Of a DNA stretch of 52,859 bases, positions 35,997 through 46,214 are shown piece after piece. The notes under the pieces were generated by a model. The model searched no databases. It saw only the letters and a list, made by a program, of their open reading frames with translations, and had not been told where the DNA came from. The position numbers and the translations under genes are program-made. The stretch is taken from the NCBI RefSeq assembly GCF_001673405.1, contig NZ_LZLV01000092.1, forward strand, positions 1 through 52,859. The letters are read 5' to 3'. Position 1 is the stretch's first letter. Every line of letters begins with the position of its first letter. Source of the DNA: Mycobacterium sp. 1245111.1 (GTDB lineage Bacteria > Actinomycetota > Actinomycetes > Mycobacteriales > Mycobacteriaceae).

Positions 35997-36650
35997 ATGA
36001 GCCAAAACCCCAGCCCCGCCGACGTTGACGAATTCCTGGACGACACCGTGCTGGTCGACGATCCCGTGCTGACCGCCACCCTCGCGGACAGCGACGCGGC
36101 GGGCCTGCCGAAGATCGCCGTCTCGTCGCAGCAAGGCAAGTTCCTGAGCCTGCTGGCCGCCGCGATTGGGGCCCGTCGCATCCTGGAGATCGGCACGCTC
36201 GGCGGCTTCAGCACGATCTGGCTGGCCCGCGGCGCCGGCCCCGACGGTCACGTCACGACGCTGGAGTACGAGCCCAAGCACGCCGAGGTCGCGCGCGCAA
36301 ACCTAGACCGCGCCGGCTTGAGCGACCGGGTCGAGGTGCTGGTCGGTGCGGCCCTGGACAGCCTGCCGAGCGTCAAAGGACCCTTCGACTTGGTGTTCAT
36401 CGACGCCGACAAAGAGAACAACCCCAGCTATCTGGAATGGGCCGTCAAGCTCACTCATTCTGGCTCAATGATCGTGGTGGACAACGTGATTCGCGAGGGC
36501 GCGATCCTGTCGCCGGGCGACGACGCCGTGCTGGTCGGGACGCGCAAGGTGCTCGAGTTGATGGGTGAGCACCCGCAGCTCGACACCGCGGTGTTGCAGG
36601 TGGTGGGCGCCAAACACTGGGACGGTCTGGCGTTCGCGCTAGTGAAGTGA
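35997..36650 (+). CDS. SAM-dependent O-methyltransferase (Rv0187 homologue)
   Basis: 217 aa. Class I methyltransferase of the COMT-like small-molecule group: ILEIGTLGGFSTIWLARG is motif I, VTTLEYEPKHAEVARANL follows, and DLVFIDADKENNPSYLEWA carries the metal-binding Asp pair. Probably methylates a catechol-like hydroxyl with a divalent metal; substrate unknown. Divergent from mymT, with the copper operator in the shared gap. Confidence 0.88.
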   Translation: MSQNPSPADVDEFLDDTVLVDDPVLTATLADSDAAGLPKIAVSSQQGKFLSLLAAAIGARRILEIGTLGGFSTIWLARGAGPDGHVTTLEYEPKHAEVARANLDRAGLSDRVEVLVGAALDSLPSVKGPFDLVFIDADKENNPSYLEWAVKLTHSGSMIVVDNVIREGAILSPGDDAVLVGTRKVLELMGEHPQLDTAVLQVVGAKHWDGLAFALVK

Positions 36651-36654
36651 CCGC

Positions 36655-38067
36655 TCAGCGACGACGCCGAAGCTCTGGCCACCAGCTGTTCTCGCCCAGC
36701 AGCGTCGCCAGCGCGGGGACGGTCAGGGTTCGGACGACGAAAGTGTCCAGCAGAAGACCGCATCCGATGATGAGTCCGGCTTGGACCATGATGTCGACTG
36801 ATCCGATCGTCAGCCCGAACATGCTCGCGGCGAAGATGAGGCCGGCTGACGTGATCACCGATCCGGTGCTGGCAACGGTGCGCAGGACGCCGACCCGCGT
36901 GTTGGATGTCGATTCCTCGCGAAGACGCGAGATGACCAGCATGTTGTAGTCGGCACCAACCGCCACCAGCAAGATGAAAGCCAAAAGTGGTACTGGCCAA
37001 GCGATTTCATGGCCGAGCCCGAATTGGAACACCAGCACCCCGATGCCCAACGCCGCAAGATAGTTCAACACGACCGTGCTGAGTAGATACAGCGGTGCGA
37101 CCACGGCGCGCAGTAGCAGAATCAACACGATCCCCACGATCAACAACGTGGCGACGGCGATACGCGTGAAGTCAGCCGAAAGTAGATGCTGCAGGTCTTT
37201 CAGCGGCGCCAGCGGTGTGAATACCGGGAGCCGCGGTGACTGAAAACGGATGAGCGCGCCGGCGTCGAAATACCCCAGCACCGCCAGCCAGCGGCCGCCG
37301 GCGTTCAATGCGGCGGGCAACGCTTTGGCGGTTCCGTCGCTGCGGCACCACCGCCGTGTGGCGGCATTGGGGATCACGCGATGCCGAAGCGGCCAGCTGA
37401 GTCCGAAAAGTGTGGTCTCCATGGTCATTTCGGCGTCGAGGATTCGTCGCTGATAGTCCGGATGCGCATTGGCCTCACGCGTCATGAGGAACCGCGTTTC
37501 GGCGACGACGCCGTCGGCTCCGATGTCCAGCGCCCGGCGAGTGTCGGCTCCAGCGGCGATGCCGCCGGCGACGAAGACGGGCCGTCGGTCGGCCACCGCT
37601 CGCACGCGTGGCAAAAACTCAAGTGCGGGCACGGTTCCGACCAAATGGCCCCCCGCCTCTCGTCCCTGGGCGATCAAACCGTCAGCGCCCCAACCGATTG
37701 CCTGCCGCGCTTGAGCTTCGGTACCGACCATCACAAAGACGAAGATTCCGGCAGCGCGCAGATGCTCGACGACGCCGCGGTCGCCGCCGAAGGCCACCAC
37801 CACAACCTCGACGCGCTCGTCGACGCAGACCGCGATGTGGCTGCGACGGGCGAAGTGCATCAACAGGTTCACCGCGACAGCGCGGCCCGGGGCCTCGTCG
37901 CGAACGTGCTTGATCGCCTCTCGCAACTGACCGGGACCCGCCAATCCCAGGGTGCCCAGGCCGCCCGCTTTCGCCACCGCTGCGGCCAGCGGCCCGCCGG
38001 CCAGACCGCCACCCATGCCGGCCTGAGCGACCGGGACGTCGATGCGAAGTCGATCCGCGATGTCCAC
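36655..38067 (-). CDS. Chimera: nitronate monooxygenase fused in frame to the C-terminus of an MmpL transporter
   Basis: 470 aa from a GTG at 38067. Residues 1 to about 245 are a nitronate-monooxygenase/2-nitropropane-dioxygenase barrel: [20 protein letters not shown], the catalytic QGREAGGH and the FMN phosphate site [15 protein letters not shown]. From about residue 255 the sequence is the last transmembrane half of an RND/MmpL protein: [38 protein letters not shown] and [19 protein letters not shown]. An MmpL needs about 900 residues, so the transporter part cannot work alone. The junction lies around 37,260-37,330. Most likely a deletion fusion of two formerly separate genes. ilvD is 15 bp upstream. 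Confidence 0.8.
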   Translation of the reverse strand: MDIADRLRIDVPVAQAGMGGGLAGGPLAAAVAKAGGLGTLGLAGPGQLREAIKHVRDEAPGRAVAVNLLMHFARRSHIAVCVDERVEVVVVAFGGDRGVVEHLRAAGIFVFVMVGTEAQARQAIGWGADGLIAQGREAGGHLVGTVPALEFLPRVRAVADRRPVFVAGGIAAGADTRRALDIGADGVVAETRFLMTREANAHPDYQRRILDAEMTMETTLFGLSWPLRHRVIPNAATRRWCRSDGTAKALPAALNAGGRWLAVLGYFDAGALIRFQSPRLPVFTPLAPLKDLQHLLSADFTRIAVATLLIVGIVLILLLRAVVAPLYLLSTVVLNYLAALGIGVLVFQFGLGHEIAWPVPLLAFILLVAVGADYNMLVISRLREESTSNTRVGVLRTVASTGSVITSAGLIFAASMFGLTIGSVDIMVQAGLIIGCGLLLDTFVVRTLTVPALATLLGENSWWPELRRRR

Positions 38068-38082
38068 GACTGCGGCCGTGCG

Positions 38083-39786
38083 TCAGCCGCAGATCGCCCC
38101 GTTGGCCGCCGAGCCGACCAGCTTGACGTACTTGGCCAGCACACCGGAGGTGTAGCGCGGCGGTAACGGGGTGAAACCCTCACGACGCGAAGCGAATTCG
38201 TCGGCGTCGACCAATACGTCGAGGGTGCCATTGGCGACGTCGAGCCGGATCCGGTCGCCGTCGCGCAGGAACGCGATCGGTCCGCCGTCGGCCGCCTCGG
38301 GGGCGATGTGCCCGACGCACAAGCCGGTGGTGCCGCCGGAGAACCGGCCGTCGGTCAACAGCAGCACGTCCTTGCCGAGGCCGGCGCCCTTGATCGCGCC
38401 GGTGATCGCCAGCATTTCGCGCATGCCCGGGCCGCCCTTGGGGCCTTCGTAGCGGATGACCACCGCGTCTCCGTGGGTGATCGTGCCGTCTTCCAGGGCG
38501 TCCAGCGCTGCTCGCTCACGCTCGAAAACCCTTGCGGTGCCTTCGAATACATCGGAGTCGAAGCCGGCCGACTTGACCACCGCGCCCTCGGGTGCCAGCG
38601 ACCCGTGCAGGATGGTGATCCCGCCGGTGGGGTGGATCGGGTTGTCCAGCGCGCGCAGCACCTTGCCGTCCGGGTCCGGAGGGGCGAGGTGCGCGAGGTT
38701 CTCGGCCATCGTCTGACCCGTCACGGTCAGGCAATCCCCATGCAGCAGACCGGCATCCAGTAGCGCCTTCATCACCACGGGCACACCGCCGATGTGATCG
38801 ACGTCGAACATCACGTGCTTGCCGAACGGCTTGACGTCGGCCAGGTGCGGCACCTTGGCGCCGATGCGGCTGAAGTCGGCGAGTGACAACTTCACGTCGG
38901 CCTCATGGGCGATGGCCAGCAGGTGCAGCACCGCGTTGGTCGAGCCGCCGAACGCCATCACGACCGCGATGGCGTTCTCGAAGGCCTCCTTGGTCAAGAT
39001 GTCGCGGGCGGTGATGCCGCGGCGCAACAGGTTGATCACCGCCTCACCACTGCGGCGCGCATACCCGTCGCGTCGGCGGTCCGTGGCCGGGGGAGCGGCG
39101 CTGCCCGGCAGCGACATGCCGAGCGCCTCGGCGGCACTGGCCATGGTGTTGGCGGTGAACATGCCGCCGCAGGCGCCCTCACCGGGACAGATGGCCCGCT
39201 CGATCGCGTCGACGTCCTCGCGCGGCATCAGGCCGCGGGCGCAGGCGCCGACCGCTTCGAAGGCGTCGATGATCGTCACGTCGCGCTCGGTGCCGTCGGA
39301 CAACTTGGCGCGACCCGGCAGGATCGAGCCTGCGTAAAGGAAGACGGCGGCCAGGTCGAGCCGCGCTGCGGCCATCAGCATTCCGGGCAGCGACTTGTCG
39401 CAGCCGGCCAGCAGCACCGAGCCGTCCAGTCGCTCGGCCATCATCACGGTCTCGACGCTGTCGGCGATGATCTCGCGCGACACCAGCGAGAAATGCATGC
39501 CCTCGTGGCCCATCGAGATGCCGTCGGACACCGAGATCGTGCCGAACTCAAGGGGATAGCCCCCGGCGGCGAACACGCCTTCCTTGACGGCCTTGGCCAG
39601 CCGGTCCAGCGACAGGTTGCACGGCGTGATCTCGTTCCACGACGAGGCCACCCCGATCTGCGGCTTGGCGAAGTCGTCGTCGTCCATGCCTACCGCCCGC
39701 AGCATCCCGCGCGACGCGGCCTTTTCCAGGCCGTCGGTGACCTCGCGACTGCGAGGTTTGATGTCGATCGAGCTGTTGTCCGCCAT
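38083..39786 (-). CDS. ilvD: Dihydroxy-acid dehydratase
   Basis: 567 aa. Family hallmarks: [15 protein letters not shown] (cluster Cys and signature), [12 protein letters not shown], and [21 protein letters not shown] near the C-terminus, with Fe-S ligand cysteines. It dehydrates dihydroxy-acids in isoleucine, valine and pantothenate biosynthesis. The exposed Fe-S cluster makes it copper-sensitive, which fits its place next to the copper repressor ricR with a RicR-type operator in the shared divergent gap; whether ilvD is regulated by it is not shown. Confidence 0.95.
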   Translation of the reverse strand: MADNSSIDIKPRSREVTDGLEKAASRGMLRAVGMDDDDFAKPQIGVASSWNEITPCNLSLDRLAKAVKEGVFAAGGYPLEFGTISVSDGISMGHEGMHFSLVSREIIADSVETVMMAERLDGSVLLAGCDKSLPGMLMAAARLDLAAVFLYAGSILPGRAKLSDGTERDVTIIDAFEAVGACARGLMPREDVDAIERAICPGEGACGGMFTANTMASAAEALGMSLPGSAAPPATDRRRDGYARRSGEAVINLLRRGITARDILTKEAFENAIAVVMAFGGSTNAVLHLLAIAHEADVKLSLADFSRIGAKVPHLADVKPFGKHVMFDVDHIGGVPVVMKALLDAGLLHGDCLTVTGQTMAENLAHLAPPDPDGKVLRALDNPIHPTGGITILHGSLAPEGAVVKSAGFDSDVFEGTARVFERERAALDALEDGTITHGDAVVIRYEGPKGGPGMREMLAITGAIKGAGLGKDVLLLTDGRFSGGTTGLCVGHIAPEAADGGPIAFLRDGDRIRLDVANGTLDVLVDADEFASRREGFTPLPPRYTSGVLAKYVKLVGSAANGAICG

Positions 39787-39830
39787 GGCGTAAGTATTGC
39801 GCGCCGTTGCAGGTCGGCCAAAATCATTAA

Positions 39831-39847
39831 ATACCCCCTCGGGGTAT
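39831..39847. promoter_or_regulatory. RicR-type operator between ilvD and ricR
   Basis: ATACCC-N5-GGGTAT, containing TACCC-N5-GGGTA, 45 bp upstream of the ilvD start and about 139 bp upstream of ricR. Same pattern as the mymT site. It fits autoregulation of ricR and possibly affects ilvD. Confidence 0.8.
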
Positions 39848-39985
39848 ATGCGCCGACAGGCTAAAATGTGCGTTTACCAGGGTGGCGTGGCGCGCAGCTG
39901 GCCTGATCGTTGACAATGGTGACAACACCGGCGCCGTCGCGATGGCCCGAGCACGATCTTCACGACCAGAATGTTGGAGGGGCAG

Positions 39986-40276
39986 ATGGCACCCACACAC
40001 GGCTATTCGTCGCAGAAAGACAACTACGCCAAGCGTTTACGGCGTATCGAGGGCCAGGTGCGTGGCATCGCCAAGATGATCGAAGACGACAAGTACTGCA
40101 TCGACGTCCTCACCCAGATCAGCGCGGCCAACAACGCACTGCAGTCGGTGGCACTGAATCTGCTCGACGAGCATCTCGGACACTGCGTCACCCACGCGGT
40201 GGCCCAGGGTGGCACCGAGGCCGAGCAGAAGCTCGCCGAGGCGTCGGCGGCCATCGCGCGCCTCGTCCGGTCCTGA
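39986..40276 (+). CDS. ricR: Copper-sensing CsoR-family repressor RicR
   Basis: 96 aa from the ATG at 39986 (GGAGG five bases upstream; the in-frame ATG-like start at 39971 lacks a site). LRRIEGQVRGIAKMIE is the DUF156/CsoR signature. Cu(I) ligands of the C-H-C type are Cys38, His63 and Cys67 (YCIDVL and HLGHCVTH). Cu(I) binding releases DNA. The same length as Rv0190. Operators before itself and mymT make a local copper regulon. Confidence 0.93.
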   Translation: MAPTHGYSSQKDNYAKRLRRIEGQVRGIAKMIEDDKYCIDVLTQISAANNALQSVALNLLDEHLGHCVTHAVAQGGTEAEQKLAEASAAIARLVRS

Positions 40277-40311
40277 TCTTTGACGGAATGCTTGCCACGC
40301 GTGGTTGAGTA

Positions 40312-41559
40312 ATGGCCGTGGTGCCTGCTCGTACCGCCGAAGGGCGAACCGCTACCAGCGGGCCCTGGACTCCGAAAATTGCCCTGCAGCTGGCTGTGCT
40401 GGCCGCGGCGGCCTTTACCTATGTCACCGCCGAGCTGCTGCCGGTCGGCGCGCTGCCCGCGATCGCGCGCGACCTGCACGTCAGCATTCCGATGGTCGGC
40501 ACGCTACTGGCCTGGTACGCGCTGGTCGCCGCCGTCACGACGATCCCGATGGTGCGCTGGACCGCGCACTGGCCGCGCCGCCGTGCGCTGCTGCTTTCGC
40601 TGATGTGCCTGACCGCGTCGCAGCTGATCTCCGCGCTGGCGCCCAACTTCGTCGTCTTGGTCTGCGGTCGGGCCCTGTCGGCTGTCACCCACGGCCTGAT
40701 GCTCTCGGTGATCGCGCCGATCGCCACTCGGCTGGTCCCGTCGAGTCATTCCGGACGCGCGACCACGTCGATCTATGTCGGCATCAGCTTGGCGGTCGTG
40801 GTCGGCAGCCCCGTGACGGCCGCGATGAGCCTGGCGTGGAACTGGCGGGTCGCCGTCGCGGCGATAACCGCATTGGCCGCCGCGGTGACGCTGGCCGCCT
40901 GGGCCGTCCTGCCGCCGATGACACTGCGTGACGACCAGCTGGCGTCGGTCGGCCGCGGCGCTCGGCATCACCGAAACCGGCGGCTGGTGATCGTGAGCCT
41001 GCTCACCATGATCGCGGTCACCGGCCACTACATCTCGTTCACCTTCATGGCGGTGATCATCCGCGACGTCGTCGGTATTCGCGGACCGGATATCGCCTGG
41101 TTGTTGTCCATCTATGGCATCGCCGGCCTGCTGGCGATGCCACTGGTGGCCCGGCCGCTAGATCACCACCCGCGGGTCGCGGCGATCAGTTGCATGGTCG
41201 GTCTGTACGTGACGCAGCTCGTGTTGACCATGTTGACCTTCCACCGGCTGCCCGCGTTGGCGACGGCCCTGGTCGGCGTCGTCACCATCGCGTTGTGGGG
41301 CGCCTTCGCCAACGCCGTGTCGCCGATGCTGCAGGCTGCGGCGATGCGAGCCGGCGCCGACGATCCCGACGGCGCGTCCGGCCTGTATATGGCGGCTTTC
41401 CAAGGGGGCATCATGGCCGGCTCGTTCGCCGGCGGCCTTTTTTACGAGCACGGTGTGCTGGCGATGTTCGCCGCGTCGGCGGCTCTTATCGGCATCGGAG
41501 CGGCCGGAATGACGTTCGTGAGGCACCTGTTCGACGGGCCTGTGACAAACCAGCGCTAG
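40312..41559 (+). CDS. Major facilitator superfamily efflux protein (Rv0191 homologue)
   Basis: 415 aa with about twelve hydrophobic helices. The first loop and helix (AELLPVGALPAIARDLHVSIPMVGTLLAWYAL, in two runs) and RALSAVTHGLMLSVIAPIATRLVP match the DHA1 drug-proton antiporter group (Cmr/YdhP-like). The M. tuberculosis relative is reported as a drug efflux pump. Thirty-five bp after ricR, so possibly read with it. Confidence 0.87.
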   Translation: MAVVPARTAEGRTATSGPWTPKIALQLAVLAAAAFTYVTAELLPVGALPAIARDLHVSIPMVGTLLAWYALVAAVTTIPMVRWTAHWPRRRALLLSLMCLTASQLISALAPNFVVLVCGRALSAVTHGLMLSVIAPIATRLVPSSHSGRATTSIYVGISLAVVVGSPVTAAMSLAWNWRVAVAAITALAAAVTLAAWAVLPPMTLRDDQLASVGRGARHHRNRRLVIVSLLTMIAVTGHYISFTFMAVIIRDVVGIRGPDIAWLLSIYGIAGLLAMPLVARPLDHHPRVAAISCMVGLYVTQLVLTMLTFHRLPALATALVGVVTIALWGAFANAVSPMLQAAAMRAGADDPDGASGLYMAAFQGGIMAGSFAGGLFYEHGVLAMFAASAALIGIGAAGMTFVRHLFDGPVTNQR

Positions 41560-41577
41560 TTGGCAGAAACCCCAGGT

Positions 41578-41600
41578 CGAGGGCCTGCGTGAAACCCTCG
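41578..41600. terminator. Short hairpin after the MFS gene
   Basis: CGAGGG (41578-41583) pairs with CCCTCG (41595-41600) with an 11-nt loop, 18 bp after the MFS stop. No U-tract. A weak candidate terminator. Confidence 0.35.
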
Positions 41601-41687
41601 GCCCTACTTAACGGTGATCGCTGGATTAATAGTCGGGCGCCGCGCTGCGGCATACTGGCGTCTGATCCGTGACTTGGAGGGAATCAA

Positions 41688-42764
41688 ATGTCGCGCTTGC
41701 CCAAGGGTCCTCTGGCCGCAGCATGCGGCGCAGTGGGGGTGGTTGCTGCGCTGATGATGGGAAGCGGCCTGGCGCTCGCCGACCCGGAGCCACCGCCGCC
41801 GCCCGCACCCGGAGTGGATGCCCCTGCACCGCCGCCGCCCGGCGACCCGGCACCGCTGCCGCCCCCGCCCGCCGACCCGCTGGCAGGCCCGCCGCCCGTG
41901 CCCGCGCCACCGGCTCCCGGTGCGCCCGCGCCCGGTGACCCGGCCGCCACTGTTCCGGGGGCAACCGTTCCCGGGGCAACGGTTCCGGGGGCGACCCCGG
42001 CCGCCGCGCCGTCCGGCCCGGTGGTGGGACAGAACCCGGAGCCGTTCACCGGCCCGCCGCCGTTCGTCCCGCCGACCTTCAACCCGGTGAACGGCTCAAC
42101 CGTCGGCGTGGCCGAACCGATCATCATCAACTTCGCCCGGCCGATCGCCGACCAGCACATGGCCGAGCAGGCCATTCACGTGTCGTCGACGCCGCCGGTG
42201 TCCGGCAAGTTCTACTGGCTGACCCCCAGCCAGGTGCGCTGGCGTCCGCTCAGCTTCTGGCCCGCCCACACCGCGGTGCACGTCGACGCGGCCGGCACCC
42301 AGAACAACTTCGTGACCGGTGACGCGCTGCAGGCCACCGCCGACGATGCGACGCACCAGTTGATCATCACGCGCAACGGCACCGTCGAGCAGACCTTCCC
42401 GATGTCGATGGGCATGGCTGCCGGCGGACACCAGACGCCGAACGGCACGTACTACGTGCTCGACAAGAAGGCCAAGGTCGTGATGGATTCGTCGACCTAC
42501 GGTGTTCCGGTCAACTCGACCTACGGCTACAAGGTGGACGTCACGGACGCCGTGCAGTTCGACAACAGCGGCGACTTCGTGCATAGCGCGCCGTGGTCGG
42601 TGGCCGACCAGGGCAAGCGCGATGTCAGCCACGGCTGCATCAACATCAGCCCGACGAACGCGAAGTGGTTCTTCGCCAACTTTGGTGCTGGCGACCCGAT
42701 CGTCGTGAAGAACTCCGTCGGCACCTACAGCAAGAACGACGGCTCCAACGACTGGCAGCTCTAA
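41688..42764 (+). CDS. L,D-transpeptidase with proline-rich N-terminus (Rv0192 / LdtMt4 type)
   Basis: 358 aa. Signal peptide ([23 protein letters not shown]), then about 95 residues of Pro/Ala-rich spacer including tandem PGATV units. An Ig-like domain ([19 protein letters not shown]) and the YkuD catalytic domain follow, with His315 and Cys317 in [11 protein letters not shown]. It makes 3-3 crosslinks in peptidoglycan. Length and spacer agree with the Rv0192 group. GAGGGA lies 5 nt before the ATG. Confidence 0.92.
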   Translation: MSRLPKGPLAAACGAVGVVAALMMGSGLALADPEPPPPPAPGVDAPAPPPPGDPAPLPPPPADPLAGPPPVPAPPAPGAPAPGDPAATVPGATVPGATVPGATPAAAPSGPVVGQNPEPFTGPPPFVPPTFNPVNGSTVGVAEPIIINFARPIADQHMAEQAIHVSSTPPVSGKFYWLTPSQVRWRPLSFWPAHTAVHVDAAGTQNNFVTGDALQATADDATHQLIITRNGTVEQTFPMSMGMAAGGHQTPNGTYYVLDKKAKVVMDSSTYGVPVNSTYGYKVDVTDAVQFDNSGDFVHSAPWSVADQGKRDVSHGCINISPTNAKWFFANFGAGDPIVVKNSVGTYSKNDGSNDWQL

Positions 42765-42783
42765 CTAGCTTTTCGCGGCTGTT

Positions 42784-44769
42784 CTAGTTCCAAATGCGAA
42801 CGCGCCGCGCAGGATCGAGGTACAGCTCGTCGTCCTCGGTGACGCCGAACGCCTCGTGGAACAGATCGAGGTTGCGGATCACGCCGTTGCAGCGGAACTC
42901 CGGCGGTGAATGCGGGTCGATGGCCAGCCGCCGAATCGCCTCGGCCTCACGGGATTTGGTGCGCCACACCTGCGCCCAGCCGTAGAACACCCGCTGTACG
43001 CCGGTCAACCCGTCGATCACCGGCGCTTCCGCGCCCTTGAGCGACAGCTGGTAGGCGAGCAGCGCGATCGACAACCCGCCGAGGTCGCCGATGTTCTCGC
43101 CGACGGTGAACGCACCGTTGACGTGATACGAGGCGTCCAGGCCCCGCGGCGTGAAGACCTCGTACTGGTCGATCAAAGCCTTTGTCCGCAGCCCGAATTC
43201 GGCCCGGTCGTCGTCGGTCCACCAGTCGACCAGGTTGCCGTCGCCGTCGTACTTGGCGCCCTGGTCGTCGAAGCCGTGGCCGATCTCATGGCCGATCACC
43301 GCGCCGATGCCGCCGTAATTCGCGGCGTCGTCGGCCTCGGCGTCGAAGAATGGGGGCTGCAAAATCGCTGCGGGGAACACGATCTCGTTCATCCCCGGGT
43401 TGTAGTACGCGTTGACGGTCTGCGGCGTCATGAACCACTCGTCGCGGTCGACCGGCCCGCCCAGCTTGGCCAGGTCGCGGTCGTACTCCACCGCATAGCC
43501 ACGCTGGTAGTTGCCGTACAGGTCGTCGCGGGCAATGACCAACGCGGAGTAGTCGCGCCACTTCGCCGGATAGCCGATCTTCGGGGTGAACTTGTCCAGC
43601 TTCTCCAGTGCCCGCTTCCGGGTCTCCGGCGTCATCCACTCCAGGTCGGTGATGCTGACGCGGTAGGCCTCGCGCAGGTTGGCAACCAGCTCGTCCATCC
43701 GGGCCTTGGCGTCCGGCGGGAAATGCCGTTCGACGTAAAGCCGGCCGACAGCGTCGCCCATCAGGCCCTCGACCAGCGCGACGCCGCGCTTCCACCGGTC
43801 GCGCAGCTGCTCGGTGCCCGACAGCGTGCGCCCGTAGAACGCGAAGTTCTCGTCGACCAGGTCGTCGGTCAGCATCGACGCCCGACCGCTGATCACGCGC
43901 CAGCGCAGCCAGCGCCGCCAGTCCTCGATGTCCTCGCTCTCCCACAGCGACGCGAACGCAATCAGGGCGTCGGGCTGGCGCACGACCACTTCCGCGGCTT
44001 GCCCGCCGGAAGCGCCCAGAGCGTGGAACCACATTGGCCAGTCGAAACCGGTTGCCTTGGAACGTAATTCGTCGAAGGTGAACAGGTTGTAGGTCAGGTC
44101 GGCGTCGCGGCGCTTCACCACGTCCCAGTGGGCGGCGGCGATCTTGGTCTCCAGCGCGACGATCTGCACGGCGGTCGCCGCCCAGTCGCCGTCGTGCTCG
44201 CCGTAGACCAGCGCGAACATCCGCGCGATGTGCTTCGGGTACTCGGCGAGGATCGCCGCATGCTGCGGATCGCGGTAGTAGGACTCGTCGGGCAGCCCGA
44301 GCCCGGACTGGTTCAGGTGAATGAGGTAGCGGGTGGAGTCCTTGGAGTCGGTGTCGACGTAGAGGCCGGTGCCGCCGCCGATGCCGGTGCGCTGCAGCTC
44401 GCCGAGCTCGGCCGCCAGCTCGGTCTTCGTCAGCGCGGCGTCGACGCCGGCGAGCTCGTCGAGCAGCGGGCGTACGCCCAGGCGGGCAATGGTGCCGGTG
44501 TCCATGAAGCTGGCGTACAGGTCGCCGATGCGCTGGGGGTCGGTGCCGTCGGCGCCCTTTGACGCGGCGGCCTCGGTGATGAGGTCGCGGACCTGCTCCT
44601 CGGCGCGGTCGGCCAGCGACCGGAACGCCCCGTCGGTGGCCCGGTCGGCCGGGATCGCGTGGTCCGCCAGCCAGCGACCGTTGACGTGACCGAACAGGTC
44701 GTCTTGGGGGCGGGCAGCGTCGTCGACATAGCTCAGGTCGAGGCCCGAGCGAATAGCTTCTACCGTCAC
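42784..44769 (-). CDS. zmp1: M13-family zinc metalloprotease Zmp1
   Basis: 661 aa (M. tuberculosis protein 663). The zinc motif His494-Glu-Ile-Gly-His498 is in VIGHEIGHGFDDQGA, the third ligand lies in GENIGDLGGLSIA, NAYYNPGMNEIVFPAAIL is the substrate-binding segment, and RVRIWN ends the protein as in neprilysin-type enzymes. No signal peptide is evident, as in Mtb Zmp1. In pathogenic mycobacteria it counters inflammasome and phagosome responses. GTG start. Confidence 0.94.
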   Translation of the reverse strand: MTVEAIRSGLDLSYVDDAARPQDDLFGHVNGRWLADHAIPADRATDGAFRSLADRAEEQVRDLITEAAASKGADGTDPQRIGDLYASFMDTGTIARLGVRPLLDELAGVDAALTKTELAAELGELQRTGIGGGTGLYVDTDSKDSTRYLIHLNQSGLGLPDESYYRDPQHAAILAEYPKHIARMFALVYGEHDGDWAATAVQIVALETKIAAAHWDVVKRRDADLTYNLFTFDELRSKATGFDWPMWFHALGASGGQAAEVVVRQPDALIAFASLWESEDIEDWRRWLRWRVISGRASMLTDDLVDENFAFYGRTLSGTEQLRDRWKRGVALVEGLMGDAVGRLYVERHFPPDAKARMDELVANLREAYRVSITDLEWMTPETRKRALEKLDKFTPKIGYPAKWRDYSALVIARDDLYGNYQRGYAVEYDRDLAKLGGPVDRDEWFMTPQTVNAYYNPGMNEIVFPAAILQPPFFDAEADDAANYGGIGAVIGHEIGHGFDDQGAKYDGDGNLVDWWTDDDRAEFGLRTKALIDQYEVFTPRGLDASYHVNGAFTVGENIGDLGGLSIALLAYQLSLKGAEAPVIDGLTGVQRVFYGWAQVWRTKSREAEAIRRLAIDPHSPPEFRCNGVIRNLDLFHEAFGVTEDDELYLDPARRVRIWN

Positions 44770-44901
44770 GCGTCCATTCTTACCGGAGCGCCCGGGTCTG
44801 TCCGATTAGCCCGCGAGCGTGACGGCTCAGTCACAGCGGGTGACGACCGTGACTGCGGCGTCACGACGGCACGGCGCAGTCGCCCGGCTAGGCTCACGCT
44901 C

Positions 44902-45528
44902 ATGCCCGACGACGAGCAGACCGAGCCCACGGACGACACAGCCGAGCCCGACCAGACGTCGACCGACGACACCAGCGGCCGGATGTTCTCGCCGTATGGC
45001 ATCGCCTCGGCCGTGCTGGGCGCGCTGTGCGTCGCCGCGATCGCGCTGGGCGTGGTGATCTGGACCGACCACCGCGACGACGCCGACGAGCTCTCCTACC
45101 AGACCCGGGCCATGCAGGCCGCCGCCGACTGGACCGGCGTGCTGATCAACATGAACACCGACAACATCAAGCAAAGCCTGCAAAAGCTGCACGACGGCAC
45201 CGTCGGCGAACTCAACGCCGACTTCGAATCGTCGATCCAGCCGTATCAACAGGTGGTCGAGCGGCTGCAGTCACGCAGTCGCGGCGAGGTCGAGGCCGTC
45301 GCCTTCGAAGCCGTGCACCACGACCTGGACGCTCAACCGGGTGGCCCCAAGCCTTCCGCGCCATTGCCGGCCGGTATCGCGCGCCGCAGCGACACCGTCA
45401 TGGTGGTGGCCACCTCGGTCAGCGAAAACGCCGGCGGCAAGCCGACGACCGTGCACTGGAATCTGCGGCTCGGGGTGTCCGACGTCGACGGCAAGCTGAT
45501 GATCTCGCGGGTGGAGTCCATCCGATGA
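44902..45528 (+). CDS. Mce-associated membrane protein (Rv0199 homologue)
   Basis: 208 aa from the ATG at 44902. Acidic Thr/Asp-rich N-terminus (DEQTEPTDDTAEPDQTSTDD), one membrane helix (GIASAVLGALCVAAIALGVVIW), then an NTF2-like Mam domain. ATGA overlap with the next gene. The pair resembles the Mam proteins of mce operons but stands apart from one; in other mycobacteria orphaned Mam proteins stabilise Mce complexes. Divergent from zmp1. Confidence 0.85.
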   Translation: MPDDEQTEPTDDTAEPDQTSTDDTSGRMFSPYGIASAVLGALCVAAIALGVVIWTDHRDDADELSYQTRAMQAAADWTGVLINMNTDNIKQSLQKLHDGTVGELNADFESSIQPYQQVVERLQSRSRGEVEAVAFEAVHHDLDAQPGGPKPSAPLPAGIARRSDTVMVVATSVSENAGGKPTTVHWNLRLGVSDVDGKLMISRVESIR

Positions 45529-46214
45529 GAAACGCTTGGCGGGTACTGGCTTTCGACATCGCGGCGCCGCTAGCCGCGATCGCCGCGCTACTGGCGATCG
45601 GGTACGTGCTGACCTGGCCGGCGTGGTGGGTGTCGCTGTGTTCGGTGCTGATTCTGCTCATCGTCGAGGCCGTGGGGGTGAATGTCTATCTGCTGCGCCG
45701 TGATTCGGTCACGGTCGGCACCGACGACGACGCGCCCGGCCTGCGCCTCGCGGTGGTCGCCTTGACGACCGCGGCCGTCGTCGCGGCGGTGGTCACCGGA
45801 TATCGGCACTGGGCGACGCCGGACCACAACCTCAAAGTCGACTCGGCGGAGGTGGTCCGCATCGCCGTCGACGTGTCCCAGGCGACCGCGACCTTCTCGC
45901 CGTCCGAGCCGATGGCAGCCATCGACAAAGCGGCCGCGATGATGGTGCCCGAGCAGGGCGCTACGTTCAAGGAGCAATTCGGCAAGGTCACAACGGATTT
46001 GGCGCACCGCAACATCACCGCGACCGCGGCGACGATGTCTGCCGGCGTCGAGGCGATCGGACCCACCGCGGCCGCCGTCGCGGTGGTCATGCGCGCCACC
46101 CAGAACGAGCCGGGCCAGCCGCCCGACAACGCGGTGCTGGCACTACGGGTGACGCTGACCAAGCAGGGCGGTCACTGGCTGGTGCTCGGCGTCTCGCCGC
46201 TCAACCCGCGCTAG
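45525..46214 (+). CDS. Membrane protein with Mam-like domain (Rv0200 homologue)
   Basis: 229 aa from the ATG at 45525, the same length as Rv0200. Three hydrophobic segments in the first 90 residues (FDIAAPLAAIAALLAIGYVL; WWVSLCSVLILLIVEAVGVNVYL; LAVVALTTAAVVAAVVTGY) and an extracytoplasmic NTF2-like domain ending VTLTKQGGHWLVLGVSPLNPR. Partner of the preceding gene by overlap. Convergent 4-bp overlap with the CoA-binding gene. Confidence 0.85.
   Translation: MRNAWRVLAFDIAAPLAAIAALLAIGYVLTWPAWWVSLCSVLILLIVEAVGVNVYLLRRDSVTVGTDDDAPGLRLAVVALTTAAVVAAVVTGYRHWATPDHNLKVDSAEVVRIAVDVSQATATFSPSEPMAAIDKAAAMMVPEQGATFKEQFGKVTTDLAHRNITATAATMSAGVEAIGPTAAAVAVVMRATQNEPGQPPDNAVLALRVTLTKQGGHWLVLGVSPLNPR

Noticed and set aside
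41938..42000. Tandem PGATV-coding repeat as a functional DNA repeat
   Set aside because: It is a few copies of a short unit within the Pro/Ala-rich spacer of the L,D-transpeptidase, a common protein-level low-complexity feature.
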